A stretch of 64,000 nucleotides of DNA from Pelomonas asaccharophilus_A (GTDB lineage Bacteria > Pseudomonadota > Gammaproteobacteria > Burkholderiales > Burkholderiaceae_C), in the NCBI RefSeq assembly GCF_031458115.1, contig NZ_JAVDXV010000001.1, positions 372,001-436,000 on the forward strand, in the 5' to 3' direction. The translations under genes and the position numbers were made by a program. The notes below the pieces were generated by a model that was not told the origin of the DNA, did not search any database, and saw only the letters and a program-made list of their open reading frames with translations. Each line of letters starts with the position of its first letter. Position 1 is the first letter of the stretch. Below are positions 25,262 to 33,495 of the stretch, one piece after another.

Positions 25262-28200
25262 ATGATCGCGCAACCATTTGAAGTCATGACGTTCAATTCA
25301 CAAGCCGGGACCCGGCCCTTGCTGTCCCGGTTCAAGCGGCTCGTGCTGGGCCTGGGGCTGATGTCTGCCGGCGCGGCCGCGTTGGCCTGCAACACGCCGG
25401 CTTCGATCTGCGCACGTGATGCCGGGCAGGGCTTCGGGCTGGTGCGTGCCGGCCAGCCGGCCGCGGTGCTGGTCGATGCCGGTGCCGATCCGGCGCTGCA
25501 GCATGTCAGCCGCAGCTTCGCGGCCGATTTGCAGCGCGTGTCGGGCCGCGAGGCTGCACTGCTGAAGGGTGCCGCCGGCGCGCCTCGCGAGCTGGTGCTG
25601 ATCGCCGAGCAGGGCCGCAGCCCGCTGCTGGACGACCTGGCCAGGCGCGGCAAGCTGAAGGCTGCCGACCTGAAGGACTTCAAGGGCCAGTGGGAGGCCT
25701 TCCGCCAGATCGTCGTCGACAAGCCCTTCCCGGGTGTGGAGCGTGCGCTGGTCATCGTCGGTTCGGACCGCCGCGGCGCGGTGTTCGGCGCCTACGACCT
25801 GTCGGCCCGCATCGGCGTCAGCCCCTGGCACTTCTGGGCGGACGTGCCTGTCGAGAAGAAGGCGGACCTCTTCGTCACCGCCGGCACGCGCGAAGACAAG
25901 CCGGCCGTGAAGTACCGCGGCATCTTCATCAACGACGAGGCGCCCGCGCTCAGCACCTGGGCCGAGAAGAAGTTCGGCGGCGCGAACGCCAAGATGTACG
26001 CGCACGTGTTCGAGCTGCTGCTGCGCCTGAAGGGCAACTACCTGTGGCCGGCCATGTGGCCGCCGCGCGCCTTCTATGCCGACGACCCGCGCAACGGCGT
26101 GCTGGCCGACGAGATGGGCGTCGTCATGGGCGCGTCCCACCACGAGCCCATGACCCGCGCGCACGACGAGTGGCAGCGCTTCAAGGGCGGCCACTGGGAC
26201 TACGCGAAGAACGCGCCGCACCTGCGCGAGTTCTGGCGCGGCGGCATCCAGCGCATGATGGGCCGGCCGGACGGCAGCGCCTTCGACACGCTGGTGACCG
26301 TGGGCATGCGCGGCGACGGCGACGAGCCGATGAGCGAGGAAACCGCGACGACGCTGTTGGAGACCATCGTCAAGGACCAGCGCCAGATCATTGCCGACGT
26401 GACCAAGCAGCCCACCGAGAAGACGCCGCAGATGTGGGCGCTCTACAAGGAGGTGCAGGACTACTACGACAAGGGCATGAAGGTGCCCGACGACGTGCTG
26501 CTGCTGTTCGCCGACGACAACTGGGGCCAGATCCGCCGTCTCCCCGAGCCCGGCGCCAAGCGCCCTGGCGGCTACGGCGTGTACTACCACTTCGACTACG
26601 TGGGCGGCCCGCGCAACTACAAGTGGCTGAACACCAACCAGATCGAGAAGACCTGGCAGCAGATGGACCTGGCCCGCGAGCACGGCGCCGATGCGCTGTG
26701 GATCGTCAACGTCGGCGACATCAAGCCGGTGGAGTTCCCCATCCACTTCTTCCTCGACATGGCCTGGGCGCCCAAGGCCATGACGGCCGATGCGCTGAAG
26801 GCCTACCCCAAGGATTGGGCGGCCACCACATTCGGCGCGGCGCATGCGGCCGAGATCGGCGAGCTGGTCACGCGCTACAGCCAGTACGCCGCGCGCCGCA
26901 AGCCGGAGCTGGTGGATGCGAACAGCTTCCGCCTCGGTCTGGTGACGGCCAACTCGCTGGCCGGCGGCGACTTCGGCGACCGCATCGCCGAGTGGGACGC
27001 GCTGGAGGCGCGCGTCGCGAAGGTCAAGGCAGCGCTGCGCCCGGATCAACTCGACGCCTATTTCCAGCTCGTCGAGCACCCCGTCATCGCGCTGGCCAAC
27101 CTCTACCGCCTTTATTACGCGGTGGCGTGGAACCGCACGCTGGCGGCGAAGAACGACCCGCGCGCCAACGTCTTCGCGGACCAGGCCGAAGCCGCCTTCA
27201 AGCGTGACCAGGCCATCAGCGACCAGTACCACGCCATCGCGGGCGGCAAGTGGGACGGCATGATGCTGCAGGTCCACATCGGCTACACGACCTGGCAGCA
27301 GCCGGCGAAGAACATCATGCCGGCCGTGACGCGCGTGACTGGCACGGCCGATGCGGCCGCGGTGCTGGCGCAGCTGAAGCCCTTCAGGCACACCGGCCCG
27401 AACGAGCCCCGCGTCATCGAGGCCACGCAGTTCGTCCGCACCCACAACGCCAAGGGCCTGGCGTGGACCGCCATTCCCAACCTCGGCCAGAGCGCCGGTG
27501 CCGTCATGGCCTTGCCGCAGGGCCGCGGCGCGACGACGGTCGCCGATGACGTGCGCGTGGAGTACGAGGTGGAAACGCAGGGAGCCAACAGCTGGACGCT
27601 GCAGCTGCACATGGTGCCCACCATCGATGTGCGCAAGGCCGGCTGCATCCGCATCGCCGTCGCCATCGGCGATCAGCAGCCGCAGACGCTGACGCTCAAC
27701 CTCATCCCCACCGCCGGCGCCGCCAACACCCAGGCGGAGAAGGACTGGTCGCGCGCCGTCATCAACAACGAGTTCGTGCTGCGTGGGCCGGCGGTCACGC
27801 TGCCGGCCGGCAAGCACCGCATCCGCGTCTGGCGCCTGGACGACAACGCGGTGGTGCAGAAGCTGGTGCTGCAGTCCGGCATCGTCAGCAGTGCGCCCGT
27901 CGTCAAGGCGGCCGCCCAGACCGGCCAATACCGCAACCTGCTGCGCGAGCTGCGCTCCGACATCACCGAAGCCGACATCGACAAGAAGCTCGCCACCTAC
28001 TGGAAGTCTCTGTTCGAAGGCGGCAAGGACCAGCGCATCGTCTTCCCCGCCGCGGCCACGCCCGACGGCCCGGCGTCCTATGTGCTGGACGTGGGCAACA
28101 ACGACGTGCGCAGCGAAGGCATGTCCTACGGAATGATGCTGGCCGTGCAGATGGGCCGCAAAGCCGAGTTCAACGCGATCTGGAACTGGACCTGGACGCA

Positions 28201-29074
28201 CATGCGCTACCGCTCGGGCCCGCGCCAGAGCTACTTCCGCTGGCAGTGCAAGCCCGAGGGCTGCCAGGGTTTCGGCAAGGACGCCGTGCCCGCCTCCGAC
28301 GGCGAGGAGTACTTCGCCACCGCGCTGCTGATGGCGGCGAGCCGCTGGGGCAACGGCCAGGGCGTGTACGACTACAACGCCCAGGCGCAGGAGATCCTCA
28401 CCGCCATGCTGCACAAGGAGACGATGAACGGCGGCATCAAGGACGGCGCCCGCTCCATGTTCTCGCCCAAGCACGGCCAGGTCGTCTTCGTGCCGGTGGG
28501 CGACGCGGCCGAGTTCAGCGACCCGTCCTACCACCTGCCCGCCTTCTACGAGATCTGGGCCCGCCGCGCCGCCAAGCCGGAGGACCGCAAGCGCTGGAGC
28601 GAGATTGCCGACATCAGCCGCGCCTACTTCAACAAGGCCGCCCACCCGCACACCGGCCTCACGCCCGACTACGCGCACTTCGACGGCCGCCCCAAGGTGC
28701 TGGAAGGCCACGAGGACTTCCGCTACGACGCCTTCCGCACCGCGGTGAACTGGAGCGTGGACCAGGCCTGGTGGGGCAAGAACCCTTCGGCCATCGGTTT
28801 GAGCCACAAGCTCTTGAACTTCTTCGCCGGCCAGAAGCAGCAGCCCTACGTCCACCTGTTCACGCTGGACGGCAAGCCGCTGCACGACGAACCGTCCAAG
28901 GGCCTGATCTCCTGCAATGCCGTCGCCGCGCTGCTGGTGGACGAGGCCCAGGCCGCGCCCTTCGTCAACGCCTTCTGGGCGCTGGACCCGCCCACCGGCC
29001 AATGGCGCTACTACGACGGCCTGCTGCAGTTCATGAACCTGCTGCACATCACCGGGCGCTTCAAAGCCTGGTGA
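25262..29074 (+). CDS. GH115 alpha-glucuronidase fused to GH8 reducing-end exo-oligoxylanase
   Basis: A 1270-residue secreted two-enzyme protein. After a signal peptide (about residues 1-42, ending ALA before CNTPAS) residues about 45-880 are a GH115 alpha-glucuronidase, shown by GIFINDEAPALSTW, GNYLWPAMWPPRAF, VMGASHHEPM, RGDGDEPMSEE near residue 350 and DDNWGQIRRLP; this family removes (4-O-methyl)glucuronate from internal as well as terminal xylose of xylan. Residues about 886-1270 are a GH8 domain of the Rex type, with DVGNNDVRSEGMSYGMM (general acid Glu952), WQCKPEG, PASDGEEYFATAL and RYDAFR (probable base Asp1156); Rex enzymes release xylose from the reducing end of xylo-oligosaccharides. 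The frame is uninterrupted. The ATG at 25286 is an alternative start. It diverges from the GH10 gene. Confidence 0.92.
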   Translation: MIAQPFEVMTFNSQAGTRPLLSRFKRLVLGLGLMSAGAAALACNTPASICARDAGQGFGLVRAGQPAAVLVDAGADPALQHVSRSFAADLQRVSGREAALLKGAAGAPRELVLIAEQGRSPLLDDLARRGKLKAADLKDFKGQWEAFRQIVVDKPFPGVERALVIVGSDRRGAVFGAYDLSARIGVSPWHFWADVPVEKKADLFVTAGTREDKPAVKYRGIFINDEAPALSTWAEKKFGGANAKMYAHVFELLLRLKGNYLWPAMWPPRAFYADDPRNGVLADEMGVVMGASHHEPMTRAHDEWQRFKGGHWDYAKNAPHLREFWRGGIQRMMGRPDGSAFDTLVTVGMRGDGDEPMSEETATTLLETIVKDQRQIIADVTKQPTEKTPQMWALYKEVQDYYDKGMKVPDDVLLLFADDNWGQIRRLPEPGAKRPGGYGVYYHFDYVGGPRNYKWLNTNQIEKTWQQMDLAREHGADALWIVNVGDIKPVEFPIHFFLDMAWAPKAMTADALKAYPKDWAATTFGAAHAAEIGELVTRYSQYAARRKPELVDANSFRLGLVTANSLAGGDFGDRIAEWDALEARVAKVKAALRPDQLDAYFQLVEHPVIALANLYRLYYAVAWNRTLAAKNDPRANVFADQAEAAFKRDQAISDQYHAIAGGKWDGMMLQVHIGYTTWQQPAKNIMPAVTRVTGTADAAAVLAQLKPFRHTGPNEPRVIEATQFVRTHNAKGLAWTAIPNLGQSAGAVMALPQGRGATTVADDVRVEYEVETQGANSWTLQLHMVPTIDVRKAGCIRIAVAIGDQQPQTLTLNLIPTAGAANTQAEKDWSRAVINNEFVLRGPAVTLPAGKHRIRVWRLDDNAVVQKLVLQSGIVSSAPVVKAAAQTGQYRNLLRELRSDITEADIDKKLATYWKSLFEGGKDQRIVFPAAATPDGPASYVLDVGNNDVRSEGMSYGMMLAVQMGRKAEFNAIWNWTWTHMRYRSGPRQSYFRWQCKPEGCQGFGKDAVPASDGEEYFATALLMAASRWGNGQGVYDYNAQAQEILTAMLHKETMNGGIKDGARSMFSPKHGQVVFVPVGDAAEFSDPSYHLPAFYEIWARRAAKPEDRKRWSEIADISRAYFNKAAHPHTGLTPDYAHFDGRPKVLEGHEDFRYDAFRTAVNWSVDQAWWGKNPSAIGLSHKLLNFFAGQKQQPYVHLFTLDGKPLHDEPSKGLISCNAVAALLVDEAQAAPFVNAFWALDPPTGQWRYYDGLLQFMNLLHITGRFKAW

Positions 29075-29084
29075 GGGGAAAAAT

Positions 29085-29106
29085 CTCAGCGCCGTGAGGC
29101 GTTGAG
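29085..29106. terminator. Stem-loop after the GH115-GH8 gene
   Basis: Nine-base arms CTCAGCGCC and GGCGTTGAG (one G-T pair on the plus transcript) enclose a GTGA loop, eleven bases after the stop codon at 29074. There is no T tract on the plus strand, so it may be a weak or processing hairpin rather than a strong terminator. Confidence 0.4.
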
Positions 29107-29167
29107 GGGCCGAGTCATCCCTAACATCCAGGCAGCGCACCGAGTGGCGCGCTCAACCAGGGATGCG

Positions 29168-31778
29168 ATGACAAACAAGACCTTGGGCCGAACCGGGCTC
29201 GCGCTGCTGACCCTCACGCTGGCCGCCGGCCAGGCCATGGCGCAGGCGCTGCCGCCGGGGCCCACCACGCCGCCGGCGCCCAGCGCCACGGCGGCGTCCG
29301 CCCCCACCGCGCCGGCCCGGCCGCCGGTGACGCTGCCCGACCCCGGCGAGCCCAAGCCCTATGACCGCGTCATCACGGCCGAGGCCAAGACGCAGCAGGG
29401 GCTGTTCGTCGTCCACAACCTGAAGAACAAGCTGTACTTCGAGATCCCCAAGGATTTGCTGGAGCAGCCGCTGCTGATGGTGGCCAACGCGACGGCCGTG
29501 CCGGCGGGGCAGGAGCATGTGGGCCGCACGCTCAACCAGGACGTGCTGCGCTTCGTGCTGCACCAGAACCGCGTGCTGCTGCAGCTGGTGTCGCACAGCG
29601 CCGTGACCGCGCCGGGCAACGTGCTGGCCGACGCCGTGCGCCTGTCCCAGCGCGACGCCATACTGGCCGTCTTCCCGGTGGAGGCCTTTGCCAAGAGCGG
29701 CGCGCCGGTCATCGAGGTCACGCGGCTGTTCAACACGGAGGTGGGCGACTTCAGCGCCCGCACCATGGTGCGGGGCAACCTGGACGGCAGCCGCAGCTAC
29801 GTCGAGAAGACCAAGGCCTTCCCCGGCAGCGTGCGCGTGGACGCCGTGCAGACCTACAACGTCTCGCCGACGCCCATGCCCACGCTGCCGGGTGTGGCGG
29901 TCGTGCCGGCCATGCAGCCCGCGCGCAGCGTGTCGCTGAACCTGGCCTACAGCATCGTGCAGCTGCCGCAGAAACCCATGATGCCGCGCCTGCTGGACGA
30001 CCGCGTCGGCTTCTTCAGCGTGCAGCGGCTGGACTACGGCGACGGCCTGCAGGAAGCCCGCCGCGAGCGCCTCATCACGCGCTGGCGGCTGGAGAAGAAG
30101 GACCCCGGCGCCCCTATCAGCGAGCCGGTCAAGCCGCTGGTCTGGTACATCGACAAGGCCACCCCCACCGCGCTGGTGCCCTATGTGAAGAAGGGCATCG
30201 AGGCCTGGAACAGCGCCTTCGAGGCCGCCGGCTTCAAGAACGCCGTGCAGGCGCGACCCTACCCCTCGGCCGAGGAAGACCCCGAGTTCGATCCCGAGGA
30301 CGTGCGCTACAGCGTCGTCCGCTGGGTGCCCGTCGCCCATCCCCAATGCCTACGGCCCGCACCTGGCCGATCCGCGCAGCGGCGAGATCCTGAACGCCAA
30401 CATCGTGATGTTCCACAACATCATGCAGATCCAGCAGGACTGGTACGTCACCCAGGTCGGCCCGCTGGACCCGCGTGCGCGCAAGCTGCCGCTGCCCGAC
30501 GACCTGATGGGCGAGCTGGTGGCCTTCGTCGTCATGCACGAGATCGGGCATGGGCTGGGCTTCCCGCACAACATGAAGAGCAGCTCGCTGTACCCCGTGG
30601 CCAAGCTGCGCGATGCGCAATGGCTCAAGACGATGGGCCACACGCCGTCGCTGATGGACTACAGCCGCTTCAACTACGTGGCCCAGCCCGAGGACAAGCT
30701 CGACCCGGCGCTGCTCATCCCCAAGATCGGGCCCTACGACGTGTTCGCCACGCGCTGGGGCTACACGCCCATTCCCAGCGCCAAGACGCCCGAGGAGGAG
30801 CGCCAGCAGCTCAACCTGTGGGCGCGCGAGCAGGCCGCCACGCCCTGGCTGCGCTTTGACGCGCCCAAGGCCGAGGGCGGCGACTTCGGCGAGAACGGCG
30901 AAGCCGTGGGCGATGCCGACGCAGTGACCGCCACGGATCTCGGCGTGCGCAACCTGAAGCGCGTCATGAACATGCTGCCCGCCGTCGTGCCGCAGGACGG
31001 CAAGGACGACCAGCTGCTGGAGCGGCTGTACTTCGGCGTGTGGCAGCAGTGGGCGCGCGAGATGGGGCATGTGGTGGCCCTCGTCGGCAGCTACGAGGTA
31101 CAGAACAAGCACAACGACCAGCCCGGCGCCATCGCCACGCCGGTGTCGCGCGACCGCCAGCAGCGGGCGATGAAGTTCCTCGCCGAACAGGCGCTGACCA
31201 CGCCGCAGTGGCTGCTGGACGCCACCGTCGTCGAACGCCTGCGGGCGTCCGACGCCTCGCGGCCGTTGAGCCAGATCCAGCGCAGCCTGCTGCGCCAGCT
31301 GTTGGCGCCGGCCCGCACGCAGCGCCTGATGGCGCAGGAAGCCCAGCTCGGCGCCAAGGCCTACCGGCTGGAGGACCTGTTTGCCGACCTGCGCCGCAAT
31401 GTGTTTGCCGAGCTGGGCGGCGGCGCGGCCATTCCCGCCGCGCGCCGCACCTTGCAGCGCAGCTACGTCGACACGCTGGCCGCGCGCATTGCGATCGCGG
31501 GTCTCATGCAGGACGACGGCGAGGCCAGCGTCAGGGCTGAGCTGGTTGAGCTCAAGGGCGCCATCGGCGCCGGCGCCACGCGTGGCGATCGTGCGCGCCG
31601 CATCCACCTGCAGGGGCTGAACGACGTCATCGCCAAGGCGCTGGACCCGCGCGGCGCGACGCAAGCCAACCCGGTGGCGGCGCTGCTGCGCGTCATGGGC
31701 CACAACGCCCAAGACGGCGCGGCAGCTCACGCCTGCTGGCCCGGGCATGAGCACCCGCTGGGCCGCGAGCTGCACTGA
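29168..31778 (+). pseudogene. Zinc-dependent metalloprotease, frameshifted by one inserted base
   Basis: The gene starts at ATG 29168 with a Sec signal peptide (ends AMAQA) and a Pro/Ala-rich linker. It reads in one frame to VRWVPV near 30331, then continues in another frame from SPIPNAYGPH. Dropping a single G at about 30332 restores one frame of 869 codons. The second part holds the zinc site HEIGHGLGFPHN (30537-30572) and the TPSLMDYSRFNY region of the DUF5117/DUF5118-type bacterial zinc metalloproteases. The full-length family is about 800-900 residues, so the repaired gene is complete. Both halves keep good codon use and conserved motifs, so this is either a very recent inactivation or a sequencing error. 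No slippery run is seen at the join. It would act outside the cytoplasm. Confidence 0.8.
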
Positions 31779-31867
31779 CGGCACCCGCCATTGAGGGGGC
31801 CGTCGCGCCCGGCTCGCCGCGGCCGGGCGCTGACAATCGCGCCGATGAGCAGCTGGCACATGGATTC

Positions 31868-33412
31868 GTGGCGAGGGAAGGTGGAGGCGTGGATCTGACC
31901 GCCGACGCCACCGTCGACTGGCCGCGCCAGGGCCGCCGCTGGCCGCTGCCGCCGGCGCTGCTGGCGTCGCTGGTGGCGCACGGGCTGCTGCTCAGCCTCA
32001 GCTTCGGCCAGGGCACCGGCCTGCCGGGCCTGGAATTCCCGTGGCAGAAGCGCCGCACCGAGGTGCCCGAGCTGCGCGTCTCGCTGCAGCCCGTGCCTGC
32101 GGCTCAGCAGCCCGCCGCGATGGCGGATGCGCCACCGCCCGCGCCACCCGCCGCCGCGGGAGACCCGCAGCCTGACACGGCGGCGGAAGCGCCGCCGCCC
32201 AAACCGGCCGAGACCACGGCCGACCTGCGGCTGATGGCGCCCGATGACGCCCCGACGCCCGCACCGCCGGCCCGCGAACTGCTGGCCGTGCATCGCCATC
32301 CGCTGCCGGTCTGGGATGTGCAGGCCGCCTCCGCCGTGCCCAGCGCCGTCATCGCGGCCATGTCGGCGGCGTCCGCCCCTGCGCTGCAGCCGCTGGCCCG
32401 CGCGCGCGAGACCTTGACCGCCCGGCGTGACCATGCCGCCGAGCTGACCCAGCTGGCAGCGCCGCGGCCCGATGCCGCCATCGCGGCGCTGCAGGCCGCT
32501 TCCGCCCCGGCCATCGAGTCGCTGCGGCGCACGGGCGACGGCCTGCGGCTGCGCAACGAACGCGCCGCCGACCTGGCCGGACTGGACGGCGCCCGCGCAC
32601 TGCCCACCGCGACGGTGTCGACGCTGTCCGGCGCGGCCGGCAGCGGCGTGGAATCGCTGCGCCGCGCCAGCGACGGCCTGCGCCCGAGCGCCGATGGCAG
32701 CCGTGCGACGGAGCTGGCCCAGCTGGATGCCGCTCGCCAGCAGGCCCAGCAGGGCGCACAGCGCCTGGAGGCGGCGCGGCTGGAGGCCTTGCGCCAGGAG
32801 GCCGCACGTGCCGAGGCAGCCCGGCAGGAAGCGGCGCGCGCGGAAGCGGCACAGGCCGAAGCGGTGCGACAGGAGGCCGCCCGCATCGAGGCCGCGCGTG
32901 CGGAAGCGGCGCGGCTGGAGGCGGCGAAGCTGGCCGCCGCCAAGGCGCAGGCCCAGGCCGAGGAGGAGCAGCGCGAAGCCCGCAAGCGCGCCATCGGCCG
33001 CCAACTGGACGAGGAGACCGCCAAACGCGATGCCGAGCGTCAGCGCCCCGACTGGGCACCCGCGCGCCGCGGCCGCCTGTTCGGCCGCGTGGACAGCAAC
33101 GCGGCGCTGGTGAGCTACGGCGAGAGCTGGGCACGCAAGATCGAGAACAACGTGACGCCCGAAGCCGCGCGCGAGGTGGCGCGCCAGCCGCACACGCAGG
33201 CCGTGGTGACGGTAGCGGTGCGCAGCAACGGCTCGGTCGAGAGCGTCACCTTCGTGCGCTCAAGCGGCGTGCCGGCGGTGGACGAGGCCATACGCCGCAT
33301 CGTGCAGAGCCAGGAGAACTATCCGGCGTTCCCGCCGGCGCTGCTGCGCGACTACGACGTCATCGAGATCCGGCGCACCTGGCAGTTCGACAGCGCGGTA
33401 CGCCTGAACTAG
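31868..33412 (+). CDS. TonB-family energy transducer with long repeat linker
   Basis: About 514 residues. A single membrane segment near residues 27-47 (LPPALLASLVAHGLLLSLSF) follows a short cytoplasmic tail; the C-terminal 90 residues are a TonB C-terminal domain (VTVAVRSNGSVESVTFVRSSGVPAVDEAIRRIV split over the fold). The periplasmic linker is unusual: a Pro/Ala stretch, then three loose repeats of about 45 residues (pattern AASAP-x-L-R-R), then a charged coiled-coil with repeated EAAR units (about residues 300-370). The start is uncertain; GTG at 31868 or GTG at 31889, the latter with AGGGAAGG at good spacing. It directly precedes a TonB-dependent receptor gene and probably energises it. 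Confidence 0.85.
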   Translation: MAREGGGVDLTADATVDWPRQGRRWPLPPALLASLVAHGLLLSLSFGQGTGLPGLEFPWQKRRTEVPELRVSLQPVPAAQQPAAMADAPPPAPPAAAGDPQPDTAAEAPPPKPAETTADLRLMAPDDAPTPAPPARELLAVHRHPLPVWDVQAASAVPSAVIAAMSAASAPALQPLARARETLTARRDHAAELTQLAAPRPDAAIAALQAASAPAIESLRRTGDGLRLRNERAADLAGLDGARALPTATVSTLSGAAGSGVESLRRASDGLRPSADGSRATELAQLDAARQQAQQGAQRLEAARLEALRQEAARAEAARQEAARAEAAQAEAVRQEAARIEAARAEAARLEAAKLAAAKAQAQAEEEQREARKRAIGRQLDEETAKRDAERQRPDWAPARRGRLFGRVDSNAALVSYGESWARKIENNVTPEAAREVARQPHTQAVVTVAVRSNGSVESVTFVRSSGVPAVDEAIRRIVQSQENYPAFPPALLRDYDVIEIRRTWQFDSAVRLN

Positions 33413-33495
33413 CCGACACCTGTGAATCCTCACCTGCGGCGCCGTGCTGCCGTGGCTACCATCGCGCGCCCGTGATTTCTCCTGCTGCGCGCTTC

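Noticed and set aside
25298..29140. A 1280-codon open frame on the minus strand opposite the GH115-GH8 gene
   Set aside because: It is a shadow of high-GC codon bias; it has no family motifs, while the plus strand has two complete enzyme domains.
30325..30340. Programmed ribosomal frameshift in the metalloprotease gene
   Set aside because: No slippery heptamer or downstream stimulatory element was seen at the join; a simple one-base insertion explains it better.
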